Assembly: GCA_013115125.1 (NCBI GenBank)
Contig: JABANN010000164.1
Coordinates: 1 to 58,671 of the forward strand
Origin: Perkinsus olseni
Taxonomy: Eukaryota > Perkinsozoa > Perkinsida
Length of the DNA stretch: 58,671 bases
Reading direction: 5' to 3'
The position numbers and the translations under genes were made by a program. This document shows positions 1 to 18,173 of this stretch, piece by piece. Below the pieces are notes generated by a model. The model saw nothing but the letters and a program-made list of their open reading frames with translations, was not told the origin of the DNA and searched no databases. The number at the start of each line of letters is the position of its first letter. Positions within the stretch are counted from its first letter, which is position 1.

Positions 1-70
1 TGCCATCGAGGATGTCGCCGCATGCATGCTCTTCACGATCAGAGCTTCCGACGCTTCGCCATTCAATTCA

Positions 71-74
<4 letters not shown>

Positions 75-102
<28 letters not shown>

Positions 103-128
103 GGGGGGGGGCCCCCCCCGCGGGGGGC
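75..128. repeat. C/G homopolymer block
   Basis: A run of about 28 C is followed by 9 G, about 8 C and further G/C-only sequence. A second run of about 11 C lies near 2507-2517. Nothing comparable occurs elsewhere in the window. It could be a real simple repeat or an assembly or sequencing artefact; the sequence cannot decide. Confidence 0.9.
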
Positions 129-3100
129 GCCCGACGACGTCGGCCGCGGTGTGCGCTTCAGCAGAGACTCCGGTGAGCTCTTCGTCTTCACTGGTTCTCC
201 TTCGCAAAGGATTACTGGACTTCTTTCCACAGCATCTACGCCGTCAGGAATCGAGTCTGTCGAGCGACTGCTGGGTGCTGAAAAAAGAGGAGTTTATACA
301 ACGGGAGATAGTTCGCTATCATTTTCTTGTTCGAACATCGAGACAGAATAGCTTTGCGACTAAAAACATTCCAGGCTACTAGCTTGAAAAACTTGAGACT
401 AGCTTGGTCCTCGTAGAACCCCCAGGAGTCCTGAGCCAGGATGGTATGCCTGCCCAAGGGATGGCCAAAAACACGGGTACTTTCAGCACAAGTTGTACTG
501 TACAACCATAGTGCCGCACAAAAAAATCGATTATCGGCATCTATTATAAGTCCGAGATACTCAAAATGTGAATTACAATGCGGTTCCACCGGCGGCGGTG
601 TCCGAAACACCGACATAGAATGTACGATGCCACGACTCAGTCGATCAGCATCGTACCAATAGTACGACAAATCCGAGTCCTGCAGTAGAGTACACCAGGT
701 GAATTAGACCGCCATTACTGAGCCTCTGCGGGATCTTCGGAGGGCCACTGATGCTCTTGCGGGACGGACTGTCCACTACTCTCCTCGGAGTAGGGACATG
801 ACGATGATGGTTCTCGGCACTCGTTTCTTCACCAATGCTCGCATCATAGTCGAAACCGATTCGGGCTGAAACCAAGGTTAGATTAGCACCCCTACAGCGC
901 CCTGAATCTACTGTGACCGACGAATTACTCTTCGGCAAAAGCTGCTCGTAGCACGTGATTCCAGGAGTTGTTGTCGCGAAATTTACGAGCTTCTGGACAG
1001 CCTCCGGAGTTGCACACTGTACGATGAACTGCCTGAAAGTTGAATAAGCCCAACGGAAGGCTCCATTGACAGAATGGAGGGTCTAGTAGACTCAGTCTAC
1101 TCAGATTGTGCATACGGAGTATGCCAGCGCGATGGGACTGAACCATACTTACTGCATCGTGTATTGGACCCCAGAACTACGAGCGACGCTGCGATTCCCA
1201 TTGACCGACGCCCGGGTCTTCTTCACCATAGTAAACAGAATGCGGAAAAATACACGGTAAAAAGTCCTGTGCAAAGGTCACGACGAAGTCCTACGTCGTA
1301 CATTCGATACCCTGATGATCCCGCTGCGGGATCCCCGCAGATGTCACTACGATAGTGAATATGATATTGGTACCACCTCGAGATTCAGAACCCACGGGGT
1401 TCGCAAACTTGACCCAGGAACAGCCCAGACTAAAGCCGTCGAGCAGAGGAGACGAGCACAGTAGGAGTGAATGGTTCCTCGAGTACTTCTGAGTACATGA
1501 GTAGCTCGAGTACTCAGAGGATCTGATTGAATCAGATTGATTTAGAGGCGATACCATCATTCAAACTAGACTGTCCACATTTTAGACTCTGAACGACGCC
1601 ATCGAGAAATAGAGCAAAGCAAACATAGTGACCGCACAATCAGTGACGCTCTTGAAGTAATACAGTAGTCGCAAGTGTTCGAGCAATGCACGTAGTTCCG
1701 TCCTCAAACCACCGCTTGAAGCTGGCCTGAAACATCACCCGTCGATCAATAAGAGTACCCCGAATACGTTGCTCGCATAGGCAGGTTTGGGAAGTCGGTA
1801 CTGAGCCACCTCGCATAACTGGAACACTCCCACAGTGATTCACTGTCAGTGAAGTACCCCACGCGACAGCGGACAACGGTGACTCCCCGTCGGAGAGACG
1901 CCCAATCTGCAGTCCAGGCTCTGAATCACCAGCCCTAAGGGTGCGAGGATGATAGCAAGCACTCCAAACAGGAGTTCGATAGTTCACTGACTCACCCCAG
2001 TGTAGTCAGTCGCTGATCGAGTTCCTAAATAGGACTCAGATCATTAGAGTCTGTCGCTGCTGCAGCCGAACAGCATAATTGGGATGGAATGACTAGTCTA
2101 AGACATCAGAAGTTTTGCCGTCAGATTCTGACGGTCAAAGTAACTTCATTCATCCTTCTTAAGCTCGTGCTCCCCAACTCCAAACCATAACGCTGACCAC
2201 CGCCGGAACTCGATGCATAAACCAAATGAAAAAAGTGGGGTTCTGCTGAACTAACGCGGTACGCGGCGTCACTAATGCCGAACGACTGACATTCCAAAAA
2301 TTCTCATTTAATAGCTCACGTCCGTACAGAGTAAAACTCCTAAAACGAGTCTCGTATCTAGTCCTCGGCTACTCATCTTCTTGACAAAACGATTCGAGCA
2401 CCACTGAGAGCCGCCACGATCCGTGTAGTGCGAAATCCGATGCCCGACAAACCGAACCGAGATCTGCACCACAGTGAACCTCGCAAGAGGAGTGCGCGCG
2501 GAACAACCCCCCCCCCCGCGTGGCGGACACTACTAAGTATGTCGAGTACTAAAACAGCTCTACCAGAATGCACAGATAGCAGCGACTCAATCGCCGCGGC
2601 TTTGTGAACTACTGGGCAGCCCTAGAACGCTCGAAGAGGCTCCTCAGAAAAGTTTTGCCTCGAAGCGTCTACATTCCAGGAACATCACATGAAACTCAGC
2701 AGCAAGCGGTTAACCAACTCCGATTCCTCGAGAAAGAGATTCCCTTGGCGAACTTTAGCCCACCGATAGTGCCGAAGAAGCAGTACTGACACAATGCGAG
2801 CATACTTGGTTTTCACCAAAAAGCAAGCTCGCATACGCAGCCTTTCTCGTCTCAGCGCTCTGTGGCACAGATTTCTCCTGGCGAGCCGTGGTTTACCTGA
2901 GTTTAGCCATACGACTCTGTACCGTCTTCGAGAGTATGGGCGTGTAATTGTGTGCTTCGTCCAGGTGAATCACCTCATCATGGGAATCAAATAACTGAGG
3001 CAATGAGACATGGAGTACAAACTAGACAGGCTAAGTCAATCAGCCAGTGAGTGGCTTCCACCCTCGCTCGCCATGGACTCGCCCAATCGAATCCATTCCC

Positions 3101-3175
3101 GAACAAGCACCTAGCAACCGTTCTAGAAATGTTCCCGTAAATGTTGAAGTAAGTCGCGCACGTTTGAATATAGCA
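129..3175. other. Gene-poor stretch, nothing recognised
   Basis: Only short open frames occur here (the longest about 144 codons on the minus strand at 236-670). None shows a known motif or joins its neighbours through convincing splice sites. Small inverted repeats are visible near 1477-1540, for example CTGAGTAC against GTACTCAG, with CTCGAG-containing arms. A plus-strand frame of 61 codons at 2604-2789 is basic but unrecognised. The stretch may be decayed repeats, but no family could be assigned. Confidence 0.5.
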
Positions 3176-6100
3176 TCAAATATCAACATCGCCGAAAAGC
3201 TCTTCGAGCACTTCTCCATCGGTCTGTTGTCGAGCAGTTGAGGTATCTTCCCCCGCGGAACGCTTTCGGAGGCGGCGCTTGCTACGCTTGGAATCACCTA
3301 CGATAATAACGCGACGAGCTGAGAATCCATGGCGCATCGACCAAGGGTGCACTGCCAGACTGGCACAGCGCACTGCCAGGGTGCACTGCCAGATACCTCA
3401 CTGGGTTCGGCCTCCAGTCTAGACTTACGCTTTTTGGACTTCTTGTCCCCCTTGGTCTCAGGACCACTGCTTGCAGAACCCGAAGCGCCATCGTCTTCAG
3501 ACTCATCGCTACTTGAAGAAGAACTCGACGAGGACTCAGAATCTGAACAGGCTTATGCTTGTGGGAACCGACAGCTCGAGTCGAGCTGCTCGACGGTTCA
3601 GGTCCAGCAGTTCAATACTCAGGCAGACACAAACCCAGACGAGAGCGAGGATACCTACTAGTACCCGATGAGCTCGGCTCGTCGTTGATAAAGTTGTCCT
3701 CTTCGACCGCCTTGGAACGCTTCTTCGCTGCGGCTTTCGTTCGTCGCTCTGAGAGAAGCACAAACAGATCACTGAGTAGAGCAACCGAATGTTCTTGAAG
3801 AACAAGCGAACGTTGAGAGGCAAGTGACTCTGGACAGCACACTTAGAACGATGAGGAAGATTCTGAGGAGATTCCAAACGCAATTCGACGCCGAGAAAAT
3901 ATGAGGTACCTTCATTCGCAGATCGCTTGCGCTTTCTTCCGGCTGCAGCTTCCTCTTCCTGAAAGAGTACACGTTCAAGAGCACCCAATCCAGCCAAGGA
4001 GGGAGTCCCTCCGAGCGACTATCCAACCAGCGGGCGAACACAGGACCAGTGCATCCCAACTTGGCATCCCACAAACGAGACTCACCTCTTCAACTTCTTG
4101 ACCCATGTTAGCTACGCTCGAACGGATGACGTCCATTCTGCTCTCGGCCTCCCGGTCGAGCTCCTAGAAATAGCATTTCTTCGCTGTCGCATTCACCTAG
4201 GGGTCTGCTGGCCTGTTCACCTCTCTTCGCTTCCTCTCCTCTTCTTCTCTAACCTCGCGCTCGCGTTTTTCCTTCTCAACCCTGAGGAAGCGTTGCTGGT
4301 TTCCCACAAAGCAACCCCCCTATTCCTTGGCGGCCTCCCTCCACATACCGCTCCTTTCTCTGCTCCACGAGCAACCTCATTGTCTCCTCATGAACATTCT
4401 GCGTTACTTCGAGTTTACGCAACCAGTCCTCTGCCTTTCGTGACTAAAGCGGGATGGGAAAATGTGTGGCTGTGGTTCCCGAACTACAGCATCACTTACC
4501 GTATCTCGGAGGTATTCAAAGTGTCTCTTGAAAGCCTTTGAGAAGATGTCCTCAGGGGACTTCATCTCCTTCATGAAAGCTGAGGAGAAGTCGTGTCATC
4601 CACTTTTGTGAAACAAGCCCTTGGCTCGCTCTCGCGAGCTCACCCTTCCATCCATCGCTTACCCTCAGGATTGTTAATATAAGTCACGTTGAATATCTTC
4701 CGTTTGAGAATCCTTGGAATCGCCTGGGTCGGTGTCGTGCCAGCGATGCTCTCAATCGAGCGGAAGTGTCCAAGCGCACATCGAACCTATTCACAAATAT
4801 CACTCTCGCTAGCATATCGAGATCCAGCATTGTCCCACCATAAGCAAAGCCTTCTTGACCCACTCAGCCTGGTTCTTTTTAGAGCTATCCAACAAAGAGG
4901 CAGCGGCATAGTTCTCGAGGACCATAGCCAGGTTATATCTGAGAGGTCAGGGTTAACTAGGCAGGGAGACGAGCTAATAATCTCCTCACTTGAACCGAAG
5001 ATTCTCCGGCCACATGACCACAGCCTCATTGAGCATCTCTATGCTCTCATTGTGACGTTCCGCTAAGAAGTACCTACGGAGAACAGGAAGATGAAGACGT
5101 CAGTCTAGCGGCCCGAGCCACAACTTACGCGTTAGACAAGTACAGTACCAATGACTGTTTGATCGTGCTGTCAGCTCCGGTATAGGTCTTCATAGCTCCT
5201 TCGTAGCACTTCACCGCCCGCCGAGCCGCCTATCATTCAAGCGCCCCTCAGACAGCTACTCGGCTTCAAGGTAAGCCCTACCGCATGTCCTGCAGCAAGT
5301 AGCTGTGGTGGAATTTGAGATGCTCCGTGAGACTTGTCGGCTCTCTTTTTCTCGTCTATTTCCGTCTTCACAGCATAATATTCATCAACGTACAAATGGC
5401 CAAGATTCGCTGAAGCCGCCCAATTCCAACCTACATCACACCAACTCATGATTGCTATGCAGTTTGAATCTCCACCCACCAGTAGAATGCTCTTCCACCG
5501 ATGTCAACAGATCGATAGCCTGTTGTTTTCTGCCTCGGTGACCCAAAACCTGGTTCGATCATTAATGAGTGGGGGTATCAACAACGGCGAGGTTTACCGC
5601 AGCAATTCCCATTATAGCTGACACTGCATGGGGAGGCGAAGAAGGAGTACCGTGAGGCGTGCCATGAGGCTTCGGTGGTGTCGAACCACTAATCGCCTAC
5701 AAACAACCATGTGTCCTCCTACAATTTCCTTGCCAAGAACAAGTACGCTGTATTATTTAACCGACGTACCTTCAGATAGAACTTGATGGCTCTGTTCATG
5801 CTGTCCTTCTCATCTATTGGCGTTTTGGCATAGTTCGACCTCACATGGTCAACATGCATATCACCCAGCAGCTGCCGAGAACCAATCCAACCGCCACCCT
5901 CAACCGAGCAAACTCACCTCATAAACGTAGGGATCATTATGAGATCCACAGTTATCCCTGATCGTCTTGATACCAGCTGCCGCGTTATGCTGAGCAAGAG
6001 CTCTATCCCGCTTGATACGGTATGAGGGTCTACTCACCAGTTTGTGATGCTGCATGGACGCCCGACAGAGTGCCCCCATAGTGGTTCCACCTTCCTTCAA

Positions 6101-9100
6101 AGGCACTGTCTCCATCGCCTTGCGGTACCTACTCGGAGCATAGGCCCCCTTCACCAGCGAGATACCTTTCTACTACCATTCCTCTGCCTTCGCCAAATCG
6201 CCCTTGAAGTTCTCATAGATCTTCCCTATACGGACCATTGCATCCGTGTAATCAGGCTGCCTCTCGAGCAAACGATGATACCTATAAGGCCGTCACTCCG
6301 GTCAGCATCCCCAGTCCTCGCAGCTCACGTTTTCAGAGCTCTATCCACACCAGTCATCCCTCCGTGGGTCGTGGCCATAGCCTCATAGCAAAGCCCCTTG
6401 TTGAAAACCCGCGTGCCTACAGGCCACTACCTTCCCGCAGGCGACTAGTACCGGTAGACAACTCACGCCACAAGGCTCTGTATTCCTCCGAGCTGTCATC
6501 ATTTTCCCCCGCTTTCAGCATGATTATCTTAGCCCTGGCCAGGTCGTCCAACCCCCGGCGGGGCTCCTTCAAGGCCGAGGCACTCAAAGCCCCTCGCGTG
6601 ATCAATGCCTACATACCACAGCATCGGAAAGCGAGTGACGGTTGACAAACGGAAAGCCACTGCCCCGTAAGCCTTGTCCACCGGACAAGCGCTACAGTCT
6701 ACCACCGACCGCTCGAGCGCTTAGAGCGCCAACAGACTAACAGGTGAAATCCGTATTCCTTCGACCCTTCACGTTGCCTTCTCACAGAGGTTAGATAGCA
6801 TTTCTCGCTACGCTCCAAAGATGGACCACTGGCCTCTCACCTGCACTACAGACACATCCTCCTCCTTGTTCTCGTCCTTAGCAGCCAAAAACTCATTAAG
6901 TTCCTTGAGGCAGTCCTGGGCCTATCAAGCCAACCGAAGTCCGACGATAGCACCAGTATGCACGGCGCAGATCACCTCAGCCTTGGTCAATGCTCCCATG
7001 TTCTTGCCACCCAGTATCAACGACACATACAACTTGTGGCGCTCATAGTCCAGACTCTGGTCGCAAGTCCCGTGCCTACGTCGCGAGCAGCATGGCATTC
7101 TCCGGGGACTAACTTCAGCACTCACTTTTCCTTGGCCTGCTTAGCATGAGTCGTGACTCCCTCCACCAACTCCAACGCCTTCTTCGTATCACTCGGTAAC
7201 GGCGCATCGCCCAGTTGCCGCGCCAACAACAAGGCAATAGCGTCGTCAAAGCGCAAGCCACCGTGCGTGACGGTGTTGTCTGTGTTGGCCGCAGAGACCG
7301 CCTGCAACTGCAGCAACTTCTTCCCGTGATGGATGTGCATCTTCTTCCCGGTCTCCGAGGTATCATTCGCCGATGTCGCGATCAGCCCAGAGAGCGCTGC
7401 ACAAGCCAACCGCTCCGTGCTTGGCAGCATAGACGGTATCGGAGTGTCCTTAGTGCTAGACGTGTGTGAGTAATGTACATTGCCCAACGGCAGCTGCTTA
7501 GTCGCCTCCTCATACAGGCTCTTAGCCTTCTCGATATCTCCCTCAGCGTGAGTGATTTTAGCTTTCAAGAGGCCTATCTCCGTGAGGAGAGGGCGGGCAC
7601 CTTTACCACACGTCCGAGACTCCGCTGCTTCAGCCTACGAGTACGATCAATTCACACACTCGCTCAGAGCAAATGAACCCACCAGCCGACGTGCAGTCCT
7701 GAGATACCTCCTACGACTGTCCCCATCCTCTCCTGCAGCAGCAGCAAGGACCAAACTCTGACAGCAAACCGCAAAGGTTCGATCCCCGCTACATACACCC
7801 CCATTATCACCTGCCGTGCTAGGATCGTTAGGGCTACCGGATGGTCCCCAGCCTGCTCCGCGAGCGCTGTTTCGCGTGCCAGATGCGCACCATCCAAAGA
7901 CCTGCACCATGACCTATCCCTGAAGCCCCCGGGCCTCACGTGACTACTACCCGGTCGAGCTCTCTCCTGCCTGAAGTATGGCTGCTGTTGCGGCCACGAC
8001 GTCAGAGTCAGGCGCGCCTTCCTTGCACACAGCCAAAGCCCTGACGATCGCCTCCTGGGCCTTGGGTAGGTTACCCATACGCATGTGGCATGCTGCTATA
8101 CCTACAGACAGACTCCATCCGATGCTTCTCTTTCCACCCTCCCCCCCGTTCAACAAACTCATTCTGAATTGATTCTAGAATTGATCTTAGCACATGAACT
8201 GCGGTTCCACAATCGATTCTGAGTTTCAGAGGCGCTTTACTGAACACCCTCGAGAGGTGTAAGACATAGAGTCAGTCCTCCCTCCCTCAACCGCACGCAG
8301 TGCTCTCATCCCCCAAGTACTACCAAGCCTAGCCGTGTTGGCCACCTTCGCCGTAGCCGGATCCCGACTACCAGCCATCTGCAACACCAGCCTATACTCA
8401 GTTAACGCCTCCTTAGGCTGCTCCAACAGCAACAGTGCAGCACCTAATCCTCGTGTCATAACCCCTTCCAACCACACTGACCACTTTACCTCTAAGTAGC
8501 CGCGCCCGTACCATATCAGCAACCCCTCCTTCGTTGACCATCGGGCCAGCTTTGATAACGTTTCCCAAATGGGACACGCATTTCGTGAGATACTCATGAC
8601 CGCTGCTGGATCCTCCTGACGAATCCGCCGCTCTTATGTAACTGGGCAAGATAAGGTTCTTCGGAATGGTCGGGTAAAAAGCAGCACGCCTACTTGCAGA
8701 ACTCATTCCAAGCTCTCGACAGCCACGTGCGGGGATCGAACGGGTTGAGGTTCTCCCCGCGCTGATACATTTCGGCGGACTTCTTCACTGAAGTCAATCC
8801 ACCGTCACTCGCCACAAAATTATTATACCACTGGAAATACTACCCGCGTCCTCATCGCCGTCGTAAACTGCTTTCTGCGTGTAGGAGGCTCCCATTGCGT
8901 CATACATCAGGAACTGCATTTGGTGCAGCTGACTGGCATACATCTAAGAGATCGGCAGAACGGTCAGAAGGAGACGCCAACACGAACAGCAGGGTGGTAA
9001 TGTGGGCGACCATGCAGATCATTGAAGCTGGCCCGTTGATGACAGAGCTACCATCGTGTCCTCGAAATTTTACGAGCTTCCCAATCCAAGGAGGCCCATT

Positions 9101-9639
9101 GTGGTAGGCAAGCTGGCCAAGATGAACCATGACCACGTTCTCGCCCCAACGCCCAGCGAAAGTCTCTATGCGAGCCCGATCTACGCTACCGTTTGGACGG
9201 CGCCGTGGTACTACCTGAATGCTCTCTAGTTCCTTATCCGTAGCAGCCTCCAGGACCTTCATCATATTCTCAGTATCATTCTTCTGTCTGAAGTACTCTA
9301 TTGCCAGAGCATGCCACAACTTCAATGGCACCAGCTCCATTCGAAGGAGGTCGAGGATCTTGTCACCATCCTCCGGCAAATCCTTGCTCTCCAACGACAC
9401 CCAGTCATCGGAGGAATCTACCGGAAAGTACCTACAGGGCGACCGGCCGTGAGAACGTTGGTCAGGGAGCAGATGAGGAACGAAAACGTAAGTTCTCCCA
9501 ATACACGTGCAAATGCTACGATCAATCTTGCAGCACTTTTACGCGCGCCTACGACCCCTGACACTAACCCCGGGAGAAGGTGCTCCACTTACAGCGTAGA
9601 TTCACCCCGGGAGGCAGGGGCTCCGGCACCGCTACTCAT
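3176..9639 (-). CDS. CTR9: CTR9-like subunit of the PAF1 complex (many exons)
   Basis: CTR9 is the TPR scaffold of the nuclear PAF1 complex, which rides with RNA polymerase II and promotes histone modification during elongation. The order of parts matches the family. An N-terminal exon starting at 9639 joins to LPEDGDKILDLL and WHALAIEYFRQ, like the LPEGDEVISIL and ALALEYYKQG segments of animal CTR9. Degenerate TPR helices follow (ALTEYRLVLQMAG, IAACHMRMGNLPKAQEA near 8.4-7.9 kb; ALLLARQLGDAPLP near 7.2 kb). Near 4.9 kb comes YNLAMVLENYAAASLL, then a charged coiled coil (RVEKEKREREVREEEERKRR, about 4.3 kb). The tail has NFINDE, then Ser/Asp-rich and Lys/Arg-rich exons ending ELFGDVDI. Introns are short. 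The gene is head-to-head with the helicase. Exons in the TPR middle were not all resolved, but the assignment is firm. Confidence 0.85.
3349..3395. repeat. Short tandem repeat in a CTR9 intron
   Basis: The unit GCACTGCCAG occurs three times with GTGCACTGCC-type variants. On the gene's own strand each copy reads CTGGCAG, which resembles a 3' splice site, so several alternative acceptors are possible before the last CTR9 exons. Confidence 0.75.
7758..7790 (+). repeat. tRNA T-arm-like module in a CTR9 intron region
   Basis: The stretch around 7774-7788 reads GGTTCGATCCCCGC, close to the pol III B-box consensus GGTTCRANNCC. It lies antisense to CTR9 between recognisable exons. There is no full cloverleaf. 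It resembles the modules in the neighbouring helicase introns and may be a fragment of the same tRNA-derived repeat. Confidence 0.35.
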
Positions 9640-10279
9640 GTCAACGACGACCACGCGGCTGACGGTAGAGGGGAATCGTAACGAAAACGCAACTTGCCGA
9701 CTCTTGCACTCTTGGATTTTCTCAACGCTACAACGCGACATTCTTGAGGCAGCACGCGCATAGATTTTCGTGTTGACGATTTGAGTCTGGATTTTCGATC
9801 CCTGTGATGATGACTAAGGGCCGTCAAAACGGCCGTGTTGGCTAAGTCCTCTTCCGCAGAGCCCTTCCCTTCGTGTTGTGCTTACCCTATCTATGCCTTA
9901 TGCCAGCCTATCAGACCCTTTAAAGGCCTGATCTACCACGCGTGGTCTTCCGAAGCCATCGCGATGGCCTGTACTGTCTTCAACATGTGTATCTCACTCG
10001 CTCGACTTTCACGACGCTGGGCTGGGCAGGTATGCCCTTCTTCGAGTGCGATGCATGTGCAGATCTCATTCTGCTCCAGCACGCCCTTCTACGGCTATGA
10101 AATTGCCACTGTTGTGTTGACTAGTGATGGCCCTTTGGGGGAAGGAGTCGATCTTTCGAATACCTAGGCGCGCCCTATTGTCCGTGCGATAAACATAAAT
10201 TTGAATTCTGAGAACCATGGCCTAGTGGTCAGCGTCACAGTCTCTGTGCGGGAGGGCATGGGTTCTATCCTGGGATTAG
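9640..10279. promoter_or_regulatory. Region between divergent CTR9 and helicase genes
   Basis: This stretch separates the CTR9 start codon from the first helicase exon I can support. It probably holds both promoters and the helicase's first exon or exons. A short ATG frame near 9809 and a hairpin (GGCCGT against ACGGCC, about 9819-9833) are visible. No TATA box or initiator was recognised. The tRNA-like module at 10211-10279 sits at its right edge. Confidence 0.4.
10211..10279 (+). repeat. tRNA-like module with A and B boxes in a helicase intron
   Basis: TGGCCTAGTGG (10218-10228) fits a pol III A box and GGGTTCTATCC (10260-10270) fits a B box, at tRNA-like spacing. The anticodon arm does not fold cleanly. 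It ends at the acceptor TTAG that precedes the exon at 10280. Best read as a tRNA-derived SINE fragment in an intron. Confidence 0.5.
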
Positions 10280-15559
<5,280 letters not shown>

Positions 15560-15922
15560 GTTTCTGAGCAATTCATCTATCTTCATCTTTTCTATTCATA
15601 CTTGAACTGCAGCATGTACCCATATCAATGTTTGCTTTGCGTTCAAGAGTAGAAACGAACTTGGGAACACGACAACAACGAAAAAGAGAAACATCATTCG
15701 AGTTCGAAGGCGCGGAGTAAATATTCATGCACTAGAGTGTTGAGGAGTGGTAACAAAGTATTCTTAACGTCGATGGATATGTCCCCTTGGAGCCAGCTGT
15801 GATAACAATCGTAATCATGACCCCTCGGCTCATGACAATCGCACCTAACGACACCTAACAACAACAGTCGCAATGCCTCTCACAGTGGCAGCACCTGTGT
15901 ATGGCACTGTAGGCTAACCCCT
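15560..15922. other. Interval between convergent genes
   Basis: This lies between the helicase stop and the glycosyltransferase stop. It is relatively AT-rich at its left end. I see no open frame, repeat or conserved signal that I can support. Confidence 0.5.
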
Positions 15923-17846
15923 TCATACGAGCGAACTCTGCCCGGTAGCCATCGGCAGAAGAAGAGCCTTCTGGAGGGGGTGTCTGAGCCTCGCCCTGCC
16001 CCATGGCTGACGTATGAGGTGAGTCACCTCAGAAGGGTCCATGCAGCGGCCGCTCGCTATAGCCTCATCATAAAGCTTTTTCGCTCTCTCGTAGTGTTCT
16101 CCTTTGTAGTCCAAACCAGGGCCGCGCCACGGGTAAGGCTGGGCACTGGGGTGACAGTGCTGCTTCCGCACCTGGTGTGACAGGTAACGCTATTGAGGGC
16201 AGAAAGCCATCCCCCTACCCCACTCTGGCCATTCCGACACACGTGTGACCGGTAGGATGAGCCATTCTCCGCAATAGCTGACGTCGTGAGGTAACAGCCG
16301 GCGTCCACCTATCTCAGCAAGCTGATAACTAATGAGCCTGAGAGTGTGTGACACCCACCTCGATAAGTATTGCGCCTTCCGGTACCCAGAGTATGTTCGC
16401 CATATCAGCGCCCCCGATGCCGATCACCACAGCAGCATCGGCCAAAGTCGCCACCTACAGCGGTAGAGCTAGAGACATCATCGAGCCGCCTGGCTGCTAG
16501 TGGAGGGTGGATGACCTGGTTGCAAGGGTCGAGGCCTCCAGGGCGCACCCATCCGACGGTGAATGCATTCAGGCGGCCCCAGTCGGCGATCAGATCTGTC
16601 ATCTCGGCGGCGGTTCGAGTGGACCAGCGTCTGTGCCGCGAGCCTCGCTCGAGGAGAACAACTTTTCCTAGAGGTAGAAGCAATCATTGCGTCCAGCAAG
16701 AGCATCTCACCCACGTGTCATCCCCGAGTCATGAAGCCCACATGCCTTGATGACGGTCTGCCGAAGGCTGCCGTAGAACTCTTTCCCCGACGGCCAAGCA
16801 CGCCACGGCTGAATCTGCAAAATTCCACCTGTCTCCAGCGCAGTAGGGAGTTACACACTCACAGCTCCATCGTAGCACACATGTCTAATTCCCTTATTTT
16901 GTAGTTCTTTCCCTTCAGTATAAGTCTGGGAAAACTTCGCCGTTTGAGCTACAGAGTTCGTCGACAGAACCTGCGCATCGCCAAGTGAAAACGGTCTCGT
17001 CGAAGTGGCAGCAGCGGACCACCACTCACCAACTTGTGAATCATCATCTGCCAGAGGTCTTTTGGTCCGGGAATGCCGCCATCCGAATGCCAGCATCTTC
17101 TGCCGTCAACCTCACACTCGGCAGCAGCGTATCTGCGTCGCCGTGACAACACATGAGTCAACCTTCAGCTCACTTGGTCTCCACCAGCCACCATCGCGGG
17201 TCTTCCGAGTGAGCAGGCCCCTGCACGCTGCCATCGAGGACCCCGAGCTGTATGAGCTTCCAAAGCCAAACGTAATCTTGCGCGAAGTGCCAAATGTTCG
17301 CTGATGATCACAACAACCGCCATATTCACATAGGCTATGTGACATAGCAATGGCCCAGGCCACTGCTGCCTTACAGCTTAGTTGCCCCATCAGCACTGCC
17401 ACACTATGACGATGCAGCGTCTCATTCGCAGGAGGTGGTGCTTGCCTCGTCTGTCGGAGCGCACTCGTCGGCGGGTGATAGGTCTCCTACTCACCTTCAT
17501 AAGAGTGAGGGAGTAGCCATCGAAAGCACTTCTCCCCACGGCCGTGTAATCAGATCCGTGTAGGTTTGGAATGAAAGAGCCGTCGAGGGAGCAGCTACCC
17601 GACTCGGCCATGGGCAGGCCCTCACCACATACGCCTGCAATGCGATGCGTGGTAAATATCGTCATGAAGCAACCTTTCACCATGAAGTGCATCGGCCACT
17701 TCGATTCCGTCCGCGATATCGAGCTCGGTTGCCCATTGAGCGCTCTCTGAGGGCGGAAGGGTCGCGTGTGTGGAAGGACCAGTGAATACATGCGGGGCAC
17801 GAGCGTGCCGACATGCAGTACAGGCCAGCGATTGAGCGAATCTCAT
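15923..17846 (-). CDS. Probable glycosyltransferase family 61 (DUF563-like) protein
   Basis: GT61 enzymes transfer sugars to glycoproteins or glycans in the secretory pathway. The strongest evidence is the exon near 16.45-16.37 kb reading VVIGIGGADMANILWVPEGA, which matches the family's VGxHGAGLxNxLFxPxGA segment, with G-G-A-D where H-G-A-G is usual. Upstream, KVVLLERGSRHRRW (about 16.67 kb) fits the RxxxRxxxR-type strand that precedes it. Further exons with good splice sites give CGEGLPMAESGSCSLDGSF (about 17.6 kb) and YERAKKLYDEAIASG near the C-terminus. Start and several exons are not settled. The altered catalytic-site motif leaves activity open. Confidence 0.5.
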
Positions 17847-17989
17847 CGGAATTCGGCCTAGTGCATTCCAGGTCTCTCCATTTGTAAGGTGAGCAGTTTG
17901 AAAGGCCAGTTAATTGCTCCAAATGGCCACGAAAGACGAGTTTCATGGCAGGAGCGATCAGAGAGCGTCGAAACCTTCACATATCAACA

Positions 17990-18063
17990 GGTCGTTTAGC
18001 TCAGTCGGTTAGAGCATCGTGCTAATAACGCGAGGGTCGCAGGTTCGAGCCCTGCATCGACCA
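17990..18063 (+). tRNA. tRNA-Ile (anticodon AAT)
   Basis: A full cloverleaf is present. The acceptor stem is GGTCGTT/ATCGACC with one T-T mismatch, the D-arm GCTC/GAGC, the anticodon stem TCGTG/CGCGA with loop CTAATAA (anticodon AAT at 18024-18026), and the T-arm GCAGG/CCTGC with loop TTCGAGC. There is no intron and no encoded CCA; the discriminator base is A. No clear T-run terminator follows at once. It sits between two minus-strand protein genes and is transcribed the other way. Confidence 0.95.
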
Positions 18064-18173
18064 CTTATGTCCATCAACGCTCTACTTGTCAGAGTTCTCA
18101 CAAGGTTGCATATGCCCGGTTCACAACCAGCGGCCAGAACCCGTGACGCTTGCCGTGCGGCACTTTCGCGCAC

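Noticed and set aside
1-3175. Decayed retroelement across the left edge
   Set aside because: No reverse-transcriptase, integrase or terminal-repeat signal could be seen, so no element is claimed.
3329-3661. Plus-strand acidic Ser-rich frame
   Set aside because: It is antisense to the Ser/Asp and Lys/Arg-rich CTR9 tail, whose splice sites and order fit the family.
7122-7568. Frame first read as an SRP72-type TPR protein
   Set aside because: The exons before and after it, from the LPEDGD start to the NFINDE and SR-like tail, fit CTR9 in order, so the TPR exons belong to that gene.
8725-8745. GGGGATCGAAC resembling a reversed B box
   Set aside because: It lies in a CTR9 exon coding NPFDPRTW, so the match is coding chance.
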